64,000 bases of DNA, taken from contig NZ_JARULC010000002.1 in NCBI RefSeq assembly GCF_029688625.1, forward strand, positions 847,014 through 911,013. The letters are read 5' to 3'. The translations under genes were made by a program, and so were the position numbers. The notes below the pieces were generated by a model that saw only the letters and a program-made list of their open reading frames with translations, was not told the origin of the DNA and did not search any database. Origin of the DNA: Qipengyuania marincola. GTDB lineage: Bacteria; Pseudomonadota; Alphaproteobacteria; Sphingomonadales; Sphingomonadaceae. Positions 8,670 through 17,463 of the stretch are shown in pieces; the stretch's first letter is position 1; each line of letters opens with the position of its first letter.

Positions 8670-9098
8670 ATGACCACCGACATCGTGATCTACCACAACC
8701 CCGAATGCGGCACCTCGCGCAACACGCTGGCGATGATCCGCAACGCCGGGTTCGAGCCGCATGTTATTGAGTATCTGAAGACGCCGCCTTCGCGCGCCAT
8801 GCTCGAAAGCCTGATCGAGCGCGCTGGGCCCACCCCCCGTGCGCTGTTGCGTGAAAAGGGCACGCCATATGCCGAACTGGGCCTCGGCGATGAGAGCCTG
8901 AGCGATACAGCGCTGGTGGACGCGATGATGGAGCACCCGGTCCTGATCAACCGTCCAGTTGTCGTCTCCCCGCTCGGCGTCCGCCTGTGCCGTCCGTCAG
9001 AGGCGGTGCTCGACATTCTGCCAAGCCCCCAGCTGGGCGCCTTCACCAAGGAAGACGGCGAGCAGGTCGTGGACGCGCCGGGCGAACGTATCGCCTGA
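8670..9098 (+). CDS. arsC: Arsenate reductase, glutaredoxin/glutathione-linked type
   Basis: 142 residues starting [19 protein letters not shown], the active-site motif of E. coli R773-type ArsC (catalytic Cys13). It also has '[18 protein letters not shown]' with the conserved arginines of the family. It reduces arsenate using glutathione and glutaredoxin. Its ATG abuts the stop of the first arsC, and its TGA overlaps the arsB ATG (TGATG), so the three genes should be made together. Confidence 0.92.
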   Translation: MTTDIVIYHNPECGTSRNTLAMIRNAGFEPHVIEYLKTPPSRAMLESLIERAGPTPRALLREKGTPYAELGLGDESLSDTALVDAMMEHPVLINRPVVVSPLGVRLCRPSEAVLDILPSPQLGAFTKEDGEQVVDAPGERIA

Positions 9099-10384
9099 TG
9101 CTGCTTGCGGTTGCAATTTTCGTGGTCACCATCACGATGGTGATCTGGCAGCCGCGCGGGCTCGGCATCGGGTGGAGCGCGATCGGCGGAGCGCTGCTCG
9201 CCCTTGCCACCGGCGTCATCTCGCTCGCCGACATCCCGGTGGTGTGGAACATCATCTGGAACGCCACCGGCGCCTTCGTCGCGGTGATCCTGATCAGCTT
9301 GATCCTCGATCGTGCCGGGTTCTTCGAATGGGCTGCGCTCCATGTGGCGCGGTGGGGGCGCGGCGACGGTCGCTGGCTATTCGTGCTCGTGGTATTGCTG
9401 GGTGCAGGTGTTGCCGCGATCTTCGCCAATGATGGCGCGGCGCTGATCCTGACCCCGATCGTGATCGCGATGCTCCGGGCGCTGGGATACAACGCCAAAG
9501 CGACGCTGGCTTTCGTCATGGCGGCAGGGTTCATTGCCGATACGTCGAGCCTGCCGCTGGTCGTGTCGAACCTCGTCAATATCGTCTCGGCGGACTTCTT
9601 CGATATCGGGTTCGGCGAGTATGCGCTGGTCATGGTGCCAGTCGACCTGGCGGCTATCGTGGCTACGCTGGCAGCGCTGCTGCTGTTCTTCCGCAAGGAC
9701 ATTCCGACCAGCTACGACGTCGCACAGCTCCGCGCTCCGGCAGAAGCGATCCATGACCGAGCGACCTTCCGCGCCGGCTGGGTGGTGCTGGCCCTGCTGC
9801 TGATCGGTTTTTTCGTTCTCGATCCTCTTGGCGTGCCGATCAGCGCGGTCGCTGCCGTCGGCGCGCTGGCGCTCATCGCGATAGCTGCGCGCGGCCACGT
9901 CATCCCTACGGGCCAGGTGATCCGCGAAGCGCCCTGGCAGGTCGTGATCTTCTCGCTCGGCATGTATCTGGTCGTCTACGGCATGAGCAATGCGGGGCTT
10001 GCCACTGCGATCGCCGGGGTGCTGGAGCGCTCGGCCGAGGGCGGCATATGGGGTGCGGCCTTCGGAACGGGCATTCTGTCCGCGGTGCTATCCTCGGGCA
10101 TGAACAACATGCCGACCGTCCTCGTCGGCGCGCTGTCGATCGATGCCACGAGTGCCACCGGCCCGGTTCGTGACGCCATGATCTACGCCAACGTCATCGG
10201 CTGCGACCTCGGGCCAAAGATCACGCCGATCGGTTCGCTCGCGACCCTGCTGTGGCTGCATGTGCTGGGACAGAAGGACGTGAAGATCGGCTGGGGCTAT
10301 TACTTCCGCGTCGGCATCACACTGACCACGCCGATCCTGCTGGCAACCCTGGCCGCCCTCGCACTGCGATTGAGCCTCGCATGA
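9098..10384 (+). CDS. arsB: ArsB-type arsenite efflux permease
   Basis: 428 residues from ATG 9098, about twelve hydrophobic segments. Characteristic ArsB stretches are present: '[20 protein letters not shown]', '[19 protein letters not shown]', '[13 protein letters not shown]' and '[17 protein letters not shown]'. The protein expels As(III) or Sb(III) using the proton gradient. No arsA ATPase gene is present, so it works as a secondary carrier here. Stop and next start overlap as ATGA. Confidence 0.92.
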   Translation: MLLAVAIFVVTITMVIWQPRGLGIGWSAIGGALLALATGVISLADIPVVWNIIWNATGAFVAVILISLILDRAGFFEWAALHVARWGRGDGRWLFVLVVLLGAGVAAIFANDGAALILTPIVIAMLRALGYNAKATLAFVMAAGFIADTSSLPLVVSNLVNIVSADFFDIGFGEYALVMVPVDLAAIVATLAALLLFFRKDIPTSYDVAQLRAPAEAIHDRATFRAGWVVLALLLIGFFVLDPLGVPISAVAAVGALALIAIAARGHVIPTGQVIREAPWQVVIFSLGMYLVVYGMSNAGLATAIAGVLERSAEGGIWGAAFGTGILSAVLSSGMNNMPTVLVGALSIDATSATGPVRDAMIYANVIGCDLGPKITPIGSLATLLWLHVLGQKDVKIGWGYYFRVGITLTTPILLATLAALALRLSLA

Positions 10385-10704
10385 AGCTGTTCCTCGTCTA
10401 TCCGCTCGCGGCGCTGTTCGAAATCGCCGGTTGCTTCGCATTCTGGGCATGGTGGCGGCTGGAGAAGAGCGCCTTGTGGCTGCTGCCCGGAATGGTGTCG
10501 CTGGCCCTGTTCGCCTGGCTGCTGACTCTCGTGCCGACCGACGCTGCCGGTCGCGCCTTCGCAGCCTATGGCGGGGTCTATGTTGCCGCGTCGCTCCTGT
10601 GGCTGTGGACTGTCGAAGGCACCACCCCCGACCGGTGGGACTTCGTCGGCGGCGCGGTCGTGCTCGCCGGCGCTGCCATCATCCTGTTCGGCCCCCGCGG
10701 CTGA
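10381..10704 (+). CDS. YnfA family (UPF0060) small membrane protein
   Basis: 107 residues with four predicted membrane helices, '[20 protein letters not shown]' near the start and '[18 protein letters not shown]' in the third helix, typical of the UPF0060/YnfA family. It resembles small multidrug-resistance transporters in size and topology; its substrate is unknown. Its place inside the ars operon, overlapping arsB by 4 bp, suggests an auxiliary role in arsenic or general stress export. Confidence 0.85.
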   Translation: MKLFLVYPLAALFEIAGCFAFWAWWRLEKSALWLLPGMVSLALFAWLLTLVPTDAAGRAFAAYGGVYVAASLLWLWTVEGTTPDRWDFVGGAVVLAGAAIILFGPRG

Positions 10705-10727
10705 CGACCCAAATTTGGAGAATTTCC

Positions 10728-11468
10728 TTGTCCCGTCTGCGACCCTTGCCCGATCCCGACAGCTTTCCGGCGCTCGACCCCGCCTTCATCCATGCCCGCC
10801 CTGCCGAAGGTCTCGGTGCCGACCAGCCACCGCCGCGCATCCTGTTGCTCTACGGTTCTCTGCGGGAGCGCTCGTATTCGCGCCTCGCGGTCGAGGAAGC
10901 TGCTCGCTTGCTCCAGCTGTTCGGCGCGGAGACGCGCATCTTCGATCCCTCCGACCTGCCGCTACCCGATCAGGTGGGTGGCGATGACCATCCCGCCGTC
11001 CACGAACTGCGCGAGCATGCCTTCTGGTCCGAGGGCATGGTGTGGTGCAGCCCCGAAAGGCACGGCCAGATCACGGGCATAATGAAGACACAGATCGATC
11101 ATCTGCCGCTTAGTATCGGAGGCATGCGACCGACCCAGGGGCGGACCCTTGCGGTCATGCAGGTATCTGCCGGCTCGCAGTCGTTCAACACCGTCAATAC
11201 ACTGCGGCTGCTTGGGCGCTGGATGCGGATGTTCACCATCCCGAACCAGTCCAGCGTGCCAAAGGCATACGAGGAGTTCGACGAGGCTGGCCGCATGAAA
11301 CCCTCCTCGCTCTACGATCGGATCGTGGACGTCATGGAGGAACTGGTCCGCTTCACAGTCCTGCTGCGCCCGCATGCCAAGCAGCTCGTGGACCGATATT
11401 CGGAGCGCAAGGAGTCCGGGCGCGTCATCGATTCTAAGACGGATATATCCTCGATCGCCTTATCTTGA
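10728..11468 (+). CDS. arsH: ArsH NADPH-dependent FMN reductase / organoarsenical oxidase
   Basis: 246 residues from TTG 10728 ([10 protein letters not shown]), with TTGGAG 8 bases upstream. The flavodoxin-like FMN motif '[16 protein letters not shown]' and '[19 protein letters not shown]' are diagnostic of ArsH, as is '[20 protein letters not shown]'. ArsH enzymes oxidise trivalent methyl- and aryl-arsenicals and reduce quinones or metals with NADPH. It closes the ars operon. Confidence 0.92.
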   Translation: MSRLRPLPDPDSFPALDPAFIHARPAEGLGADQPPPRILLLYGSLRERSYSRLAVEEAARLLQLFGAETRIFDPSDLPLPDQVGGDDHPAVHELREHAFWSEGMVWCSPERHGQITGIMKTQIDHLPLSIGGMRPTQGRTLAVMQVSAGSQSFNTVNTLRLLGRWMRMFTIPNQSSVPKAYEEFDEAGRMKPSSLYDRIVDVMEELVRFTVLLRPHAKQLVDRYSERKESGRVIDSKTDISSIALS

Positions 11469-11650
11469 TCGTAATGACCGCCTATGGGCGTGCGACGCGA
11501 TGGCCCCAGAGACTGAAACGGGGCGCGCTGCTGACCGGCCGCTTGGGGGCCGTGAGGGGACTGTCGCCTTTCAATTCCCAAATTGCAGAAAGCCGTCATT
11601 CTGGAAGCGATCCCAACTACCGATGTAGATGCCGTCGTAACTCTAATCCG

Positions 11651-11692
11651 AAACCAGACCCTGGAAGCGCAGCTCTTCGGCGCTTCTGGTTT
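11651..11692. terminator. Bidirectional terminator-like hairpin
   Basis: Between arsH and the minus-strand DUF2939 gene, AAACCAG (11651) pairs with CTGGTTT (11686), and GAAGCGC (11664) with GCGCTTC (11680). A TTTT tract on the plus side and AAA on the other make it usable in both directions. Confidence 0.5.
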
Positions 11693-11730
11693 TCGGGGAG
11701 GTCAATGGGAAGCACTTACAGGTGAGCGGA

Positions 11731-12264
11731 TCACCTAATGTCTGTTGTGAGTTCGATTGCTACGAGGTGCCAGCTGAGTCCATCCCGTTCGAAGCGATAG
11801 CTATTGCCGCTTGTTTCGTTGCGGCCCGACGGTGTCGCCACAACTGTATTCAGTCCAGACCAGTCGAACGACCAGCTATCGGTGGTTTCCATTATGCGGG
11901 GCATGGGGCCGGCGGGCTCTTCCTCGGGAAAATCTGCGGGCAGTCCGGCGGCGGCTGCGAACTGCCATTCGCCATAAGGTTCGTTGACGAACATCCGCAC
12001 TGCACGCGGGTCCGACATCGCATCCAGAATGACGTCCTTAGTGTAGGGCGGCTCATAGGTATCGACCTGAGGCAACATCTGATTCTCGAAGGCTGCTCGC
12101 ACGCGCGCCCGGTCGAATAGAGCGAGCAACTCTTCGGGCGCAGTTTCCCAATCGCTGAGTGCTGCAATCGCCAGCCTGGGCGAAAAAGCATACCAGCTTC
12201 CCCCGGCCACAATTACGATTGCGGCAATAGTTGTAACCAGCCAGATGAAGCGAGAGCTCTTCAT
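11731..12264 (-). CDS. DUF2939-family membrane-anchored protein
   Basis: About 177 residues: an N-terminal membrane anchor (FIWLVTTIAAIVIVAGGSWY), then the DUF2939 hallmark 'SPRLAIAALSDWETAPEELL' and a C-terminal part beginning 'SFDWSGLNTVVAT'. Function unknown; these are usually single-pass periplasmic proteins. ATG 12264 is preferred, with ATG 12276 four codons upstream also possible. It is divergent from the 11-gene operon starting at 12426, and both could share the 160-bp promoter region. Confidence 0.7.
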   Translation of the reverse strand: MKSSRFIWLVTTIAAIVIVAGGSWYAFSPRLAIAALSDWETAPEELLALFDRARVRAAFENQMLPQVDTYEPPYTKDVILDAMSDPRAVRMFVNEPYGEWQFAAAAGLPADFPEEEPAGPMPRIMETTDSWSFDWSGLNTVVATPSGRNETSGNSYRFERDGLSWHLVAIELTTDIR

Positions 12265-12425
12265 GATCGAAAACATAGCAGTCCAAGGAGGCTACACTCA
12301 ACGGATTATCCCGGATCCGGAAATTCCAACATAAGCGGAAGCTTTTGCTTTTCGGAAAGCATTTCGTTTCAGTGCCGTTCAGCGAGAAAGCTCCATGATA
12401 CATCGTCACATTGGGAGATGGTGTA

Positions 12426-13979
12426 TTGATTCGGCTTGCTGTTGCCCTGTGCGCCAGTCTGGCGGCTTGCTCTGCTCAAGGCTCAAGCGAGGAACGCGGG
12501 GCCGCCTCCGCGGACGACTATGCCACCATTCTGGAAGCTCCGCCCTATACGCCGATCACGACCCTTGGCCCTGCCGGCTACACTCCGACTATTGAGGACC
12601 GGCGGCACCGGTTCGCCGACAGGCTTGAACAGCGCCACCTGCCTATGCTGCGCAGGCTGAAGAAGGGCGAGATTGGCAATTTCGGTGGGATCGAATGGCG
12701 CTGGAAGGATGGGCCGGACAATGACGGCCTTGGCACGGTGAGCGGGGTAGCATTTTTCTTACGCGACCCGCCAGCATCGCTCGCGCGCTATACCTCAGAC
12801 CCCTTGTTCTCTGCTGAGCGGGCCGGGTTTTCCCGTTCCGATCAGGACCGGATCGTGCGCGAGTGGGAACAGCGTATCGGACCGGAAATCGCCTCTGCCG
12901 GATTTGGCAACATGAGCGTGCCCTGGCTATCCATTTTCATGGTGCGCGCTGAATTCGACACGCTGCGAGAGAAGAGGGGCTGGAAGCTCCCGGCCAACCT
13001 GCTGTTACGGTTCGAACCGCGCGCAAATCCCGATTTACCGCGGGTCGCACCCGATGTGGCAGGCCAGATCCGCTATTTTGCGCAGGCAGAGATAACCTCT
13101 ATTCCTCCTCCGGCCTTGGCTACCTTCGATGCCATCGTGCTGCGTGACGGCTGTTTCTTCATCGACGAGCAAGGGAATGATGACCCGCTCGTCCTGTTTC
13201 CGTTCGAGACTGGTGTCTGGCGCGATGAGCAGGAACACCTCGCCTTCCGGCCCCGTGTTACAACCGATACCCGCCGGTTCGGACGAGTCGGGACACGCTT
13301 GCAGCTTGGCTATCGTGGTCAGGTGAATGACCCCCCGGGGGAACTGATTGCGGCATGTGGCGAGCACAGGGTTGTGGCCGTGACTTCACTCGATCAGGCG
13401 GCGGGATATGGCAATGACTGGTTCGCCGTGCGCGAATATCGCGACCGCGAAGGGATCAGCAGCGCCGAGGCCATGCGCCGCGTAAACGAATGCCTGCTGG
13501 CGCAGGAGCAGACCATGGCGGACAATCGCCTGCGCGGCGGTCGGGAACATCCGACACAATGCGCCAAGCGGTTCGGCATCTGGGGCAACCCCGTAAACCC
13601 GCCGCCGCCGCCGCCCCTGCTGCCCGCAATGCAGTCAGAATCCGCCACCGAACCTCTTTTCCCTCCATCGCCTCCCAAGAAGCTGATGCCGACCCGTAAC
13701 GGCGTATGCCGGTTCGAGGAACACGACCCTGCCGGACGACCCAGAGAACTGATCGCGACCAACCGCGATTCCAATATGATCTTCTGGGCCGATGAAGGCG
13801 CGGCGCTGTGGGATCACCCCAACGGCTTCATTGACGAAGGCATGGTGATCCCCGGCAAGCGCATCGTCGCTGCGCGTGAAGGGGTGAAGGATCTGTGGAT
13901 CTTCCCCAATCGCGATGGACCGATATACCTTCATTCCGGGCCGGAGATATTCGCATGCAGCCAGCCCGCAGACTGGTGA
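12426..13979 (+). CDS. Exported lipoprotein, first gene of the serpin operon (unknown family)
   Basis: 517 residues from TTG 12426, preceded by GGAG with an 8-bp spacer. The lipobox is 'ASLAAC' (Cys15). After 'DDYATILEAPPYT' comes an N-domain with 'GVAFFLRDPPASLARYTSDP' (about residues 107-127), recurring in the genes at 14389 and 17460. A 'DGC' beta-rich domain ('VLRDGCFFIDEQGNDDPLVL', about residue 238 on) recurs in five neighbours. The C-terminal third holds a Pro-rich linker (NPPPPPPLLP) and a Cys-containing tail. I do not recognise a catalytic motif. It is probably anchored to a membrane facing the periplasm or surface. It overlaps the next gene by 25 bp. Confidence 0.75.
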   Translation: MIRLAVALCASLAACSAQGSSEERGAASADDYATILEAPPYTPITTLGPAGYTPTIEDRRHRFADRLEQRHLPMLRRLKKGEIGNFGGIEWRWKDGPDNDGLGTVSGVAFFLRDPPASLARYTSDPLFSAERAGFSRSDQDRIVREWEQRIGPEIASAGFGNMSVPWLSIFMVRAEFDTLREKRGWKLPANLLLRFEPRANPDLPRVAPDVAGQIRYFAQAEITSIPPPALATFDAIVLRDGCFFIDEQGNDDPLVLFPFETGVWRDEQEHLAFRPRVTTDTRRFGRVGTRLQLGYRGQVNDPPGELIAACGEHRVVAVTSLDQAAGYGNDWFAVREYRDREGISSAEAMRRVNECLLAQEQTMADNRLRGGREHPTQCAKRFGIWGNPVNPPPPPPLLPAMQSESATEPLFPPSPPKKLMPTRNGVCRFEEHDPAGRPRELIATNRDSNMIFWADEGAALWDHPNGFIDEGMVIPGKRIVAAREGVKDLWIFPNRDGPIYLHSGPEIFACSQPADW

Positions 13980-14392
13980 GGCACTTGTTCGTGGCCGTGC
14001 TGGTGGTGCCAGTTGTCGCATGCCAGAGCGCGCCCTCCTCGCCGCATCTGATCACCATCGCGCGGCCTGCGTTTGCCGGGGAGGCACTGTTTCGCGGCGA
14101 ACTAGAGGTGGTGCGCGGCTGCGTGGTCGTGAAGGGCGATCGCCGCAGTTCGGCCGTTCTGTTCGATCCGGGTGTAACCTTGCTGCCGTCGGGCGACGGG
14201 CTGCACGACCCACATTCCGGCAACGATATTTCCTTCGGTCAACGCATTAGCGGCGGAGGGGGCTTTTTGCGCGAGAATGCAAAGGGATGGCCGATTTCGG
14301 ATATCGAGCGTTTCTATGGAGTTACGATCCCTGCGGCCTGCCCGAAAGACGACATCATGCGGCTGCGAAACATGGAAGTTCTGGAAGGATGA
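13955..14392 (+). CDS. Small lipoprotein with divergent DGC-like domain
   Basis: 145 residues from ATG 13955 (MQPARRLVRHLF), lipobox 'LVVPVVAC'. The mature part is a single short domain with 'GELEVVRGCVVVKGDRRSSA' (about residues 48-67), aligning by eye with the DGC domain of the neighbours although Asp is replaced by Arg. The tail contains 'YGVTIPAACP'. Function unknown. It starts inside the end of the first gene and its TGA overlaps the next ATG (ATGA), so it is translated as part of the same operon. Confidence 0.7.
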   Translation: MQPARRLVRHLFVAVLVVPVVACQSAPSSPHLITIARPAFAGEALFRGELEVVRGCVVVKGDRRSSAVLFDPGVTLLPSGDGLHDPHSGNDISFGQRISGGGGFLRENAKGWPISDIERFYGVTIPAACPKDDIMRLRNMEVLEG

Positions 14393-15764
14393 CTGAGCGA
14401 AACTTCATCTCCACTGCGCTCGTCGGATTGCTGACCGCCGGTCTTGCCGGTTGCGCTTCGCAAGACGCTGCATCGCGCCATTGTCCGATGGCTTACCGTT
14501 TTACGCGGAAATCGGGGAAGGTGGGTTTGCCACGATCCTGTCCGCGCCGCCTGCATCATTTGATCCGGTCGAACCTCCGGCGCCCGCACCGCGCACGGCC
14601 GAACAGGATGCGGCGGACGCGGAATTCATGCGCGTCGGCGATTACCAGAACAGCGTGATGGACGAAGTGCAGGCGCTGGCTGAACGACTGCGCCGGGAAG
14701 AGCGCGGAAACTTCCAGACCTTGCATTATGACAATGAGGGCGAACTCGGCGTCGTCTTCGAATTTCTGCGCGATGGCCCGGCCACGCTGCGCAAGTATAG
14801 CACAAACCCGACCTTTCGCGGCGAAACCGTGCGCTGGTCACAGGAGGAACTGAGGGCTGCCGCTGATTTCATGTGGGAAACGTTCCGCGAAGATCGCGTG
14901 ATCCAGTCAACCGGTGTTGGCACGCAGGTCGCCACTGTCGAGATCAGCGTCTCGGAAGAAGAATTCCGGGCGCTGGTGAAGCGCAAGGGAGTGACCATTC
15001 CCGAACCGGTTGAGCTGGTCTTTCACGCAACGCCGATGGTGCCCCGGGTCAACCCGCCGCGCCCGGCTACGCAGGATCAGGCGGTTCCGGACGAAGTCGC
15101 GCCCTATCTGCGTATCTTCCCCCGACACGATCGCCTTGCAGGCGCGTTGCACGCAATAAACAGCCGCGTGACCGTGGTCCTGAAGGACGGCTGCTTCCGC
15201 GCCGCCGACAGGGACGATGCGCTGGTGCTGTTCCCGTTCGGCGCAAAGCTGTTCGTCGATAGCAACAATTACCTCGCTTTCGGCAGTGGCGAGCATCCCG
15301 GATACGCGCGCGTGGGCGAAGCGGTCGAGTTCATGGGATCGATCCAGGAAGTGACCACGCCTGAGCTGGTCGATCCGATCCACGCCGCCTGCGGGCCAGG
15401 CAAGGTCATCAAGGTGGAAGGGCTGGCAAGCGCGGCGGCGGGCGATACGCAGAGGAGTGTGACCGACCGTGCCAATGCGATGCGTGCGTTGCAGGACCGA
15501 TTTGGCCTCGATGCGCGGCAGGCGGAGCGTGCGCTCGACTGGCTCGATGCGCGGGGCGAGGTCAATCGGAGGACCACTCCCGGTGGTATCCTGGAACCAC
15601 CGATAACAGGCGCAATGGTGGCGGATTCTCCGCCACCTCCGGTGATGGACCCGTCCGAATGCCCGCCCGGCAGCAGCATCAGCGCCGGTCTTTGCCGAAC
15701 CCCTGAAGGCTATCTGCGACCACTGCCCGAATGGCTGGTCGAATTTCTGGAGCAGGATCGATGA
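14389..15764 (+). pseudogene. Lipoprotein paralogue of the 12426 gene, frameshifted near its start
   Basis: ATG 14389 (MTERNFISTALVGLLTAGLAGC) gives a perfect lipoprotein signal, but that frame soon loses homology and stops at 14658. The mature protein is in the next frame, open from 14451, with 'GGFATILSAPP' matching 'DDYATILEAPP' of the first gene. Then come the N-domain 'GVVFEFLRDGPATLRKYS' and the DGC domain 'VLKDGCFRAADRDDALVLFP'. Rejoining needs a one-base gain or two-base loss between about 14460 and 14500. It is either a true frameshift, a sequencing error or programmed slippage. The downstream 430 codons are otherwise intact, so recent damage or an error is most likely. Confidence 0.75.
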
Positions 15765-16192
15765 AACGCCTCATTCTTTCGCTTGCCCCGATGGCAGCTG
15801 CTCTGCTGGCCGGGTGCGATCAGAAACCGCAGGCAATCGATGCTCCATCGCTGTCTTTCGACACAAGACATGCCTCACCGAACGAGGTACCCTATGCGGA
15901 AGGCGTCGGCGGCACGCTCGGTTACATGGACGGCTGCCTGTTCGTTACGTCGCCGGGGGGCGGGGAAACGGGTCTGGTGATGCCCGACAGTTTCGAACTG
16001 AACGCAGATACCCTGTCGAACGGGCATGTTTCCTACAAGCTGGGCGAGCACGTGAGCTTCAGCGCCGGGTTCCTGTCGCGCGAGCAGGCTGCCGCTTTGA
16101 ACTGCAAGACACCCACCGTCGCGATGGTGGTCAACAGCTTCCCGACCGAACCGCCTCCCGATCCCTATTCAGAAGAGGAACAGGATCGATGA
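15761..16192 (+). CDS. Small lipoprotein with single DGC domain
   Basis: 143 residues, MKRLILSLAPMAAALLAGC lipoprotein signal (Cys19). The mature protein is essentially one DGC domain: 'GTLGYMDGCLFVTSPGGGET' around residue 57, then 'LGEHVSFSAGF' and a late Cys ('LNCKTPTVAMVV') that could pair with the DGC cysteine. Function unknown. ATGA overlaps join it to both neighbours. Its MKR signal peptide resembles that of the serpin that follows. Confidence 0.75.
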   Translation: MKRLILSLAPMAAALLAGCDQKPQAIDAPSLSFDTRHASPNEVPYAEGVGGTLGYMDGCLFVTSPGGGETGLVMPDSFELNADTLSNGHVSYKLGEHVSFSAGFLSREQAAALNCKTPTVAMVVNSFPTEPPPDPYSEEEQDR

Positions 16193-17463
16193 AACGAATT
16201 CTCCTCACACTGGCACCGCTGGCGCTTGCAGCCGGCTGTACGACCGTGCCAGCGCAGACCGGGCCGACTGCATCTTCCGAGGCTATCCCGCATGACATCA
16301 CAGCAGGACAGGCTCGGCTCGCCGCGCGGCTCTATCCGAAGCTGGCCGAGGCAGCAGAGCCGAACGACAACCTATTTATCTCACCGCTGTCGCTCAGCGA
16401 GGGGCTGGGCCTCGCGCTGCCTGGTGCGCGCGGGCAGACCGAAGCGGAGATGCGCGAACTGCTGGGCTGGGATGCGGCAAGCCCGCCCGAACTGCTGGTG
16501 AAGGATTACGACCGTTTTCTGACACGCACCGGCGATGACAAGGTTTCGCTGTCGGTCGCCAATGCGCTTTGGTTGTCGGACGAACTCACCTTTGCCCCGG
16601 ACTATCTGCGCGCGGCGAAGAACGGCTTCAGTGCCACAGTCCGGCAGGTCGATTTCGGCGATGATCCGGCAGGCTCTGCCGACACGATCAATGGCTGGGT
16701 CAGCGAACAGACCCGCGAGCGGATCACGAAGATTGTCGATGCGAGCGGGTTCAACGATCTGACCGCTGCCGTGCTGACCAATGCGGTGTGGTTCAAGGCC
16801 GACTGGTCGGTGCCGTTCGAGGATGGCTCCACGGGCGAATTCACGCGCGGCGATGGCACTAAAATGCCGATCTACATGATGGAGCGGATCGCGCCGATGG
16901 CCTATCGCGAGACGCGCGAAGGGCAGGCCGTGCAATTGCCCTATGGCAAGGACGGGCGCTACGTCATGGACGTGTTCCTGCCGCGTGATATGGCAACCCT
17001 GCGCCGGTGGGAGCGGGATCTGAATGCCGGATCGTTTGATCTTTCGATGCAGGGCAGCGATGCGAAGTTCGATCTGGGCGCTGCGGAAGAACGCGAAATC
17101 CTGCTGCGCCTGCCGCGTTTCGAGGCGCGTTTCGACGATAGCGTCAAAGCCGCGCTGATCGCAGCCGGGATGCCCTGCGCCTTTTCGCCGACCTGTGCCG
17201 ATTTCGGGGCAATGGCCGACACACCGCTCGCGATTGACGATGTCGCCCACGCCACTTTCCTGCGGGTCGATGAAAAAGGCACCGAGGCAGCAGCGGTAAC
17301 GGCGGTGAAGATCGTCGTTACCGGTTCACGCCGTCTGCCCGACGGTCTGCCCCGGATGATCGTCGACCGGCCATTCCTTCTCACCATCCGCGACCGCGCC
17401 AGCGGGGCGCTGATCTTTTTCGGTCGCATTGCCGACCCGACCCCGGTGGAGCAGACACAATGA
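16189..17463 (+). CDS. Lipid-anchored serpin (serine protease inhibitor)
   Basis: 424 residues. Lipobox 'LALAAGC' (Cys17) places it on a membrane outside the cytoplasm. The serpin fold is clear: 'NLFISPLSLSEGLGLALPGA' (helix B region), 'TNAVWFKADWSVPFE' (strand 3A), and the C-terminal signature 'DRPFLLTIRDRASGALIFFG'. The reactive-centre hinge 'EKGTEAAAVTAV' (from Glu362) has the small residues needed for loop insertion, so it should be an inhibitory serpin. Counting 17 residues puts P1 near Thr378 (VVT-GS). Serpins are uncommon in Proteobacteria; the target, self or foreign protease, is unknown. It overlaps both neighbours by 4 bp within the 11-gene operon. Confidence 0.93.
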   Translation: MKRILLTLAPLALAAGCTTVPAQTGPTASSEAIPHDITAGQARLAARLYPKLAEAAEPNDNLFISPLSLSEGLGLALPGARGQTEAEMRELLGWDAASPPELLVKDYDRFLTRTGDDKVSLSVANALWLSDELTFAPDYLRAAKNGFSATVRQVDFGDDPAGSADTINGWVSEQTRERITKIVDASGFNDLTAAVLTNAVWFKADWSVPFEDGSTGEFTRGDGTKMPIYMMERIAPMAYRETREGQAVQLPYGKDGRYVMDVFLPRDMATLRRWERDLNAGSFDLSMQGSDAKFDLGAAEEREILLRLPRFEARFDDSVKAALIAAGMPCAFSPTCADFGAMADTPLAIDDVAHATFLRVDEKGTEAAAVTAVKIVVTGSRRLPDGLPRMIVDRPFLLTIRDRASGALIFFGRIADPTPVEQTQ

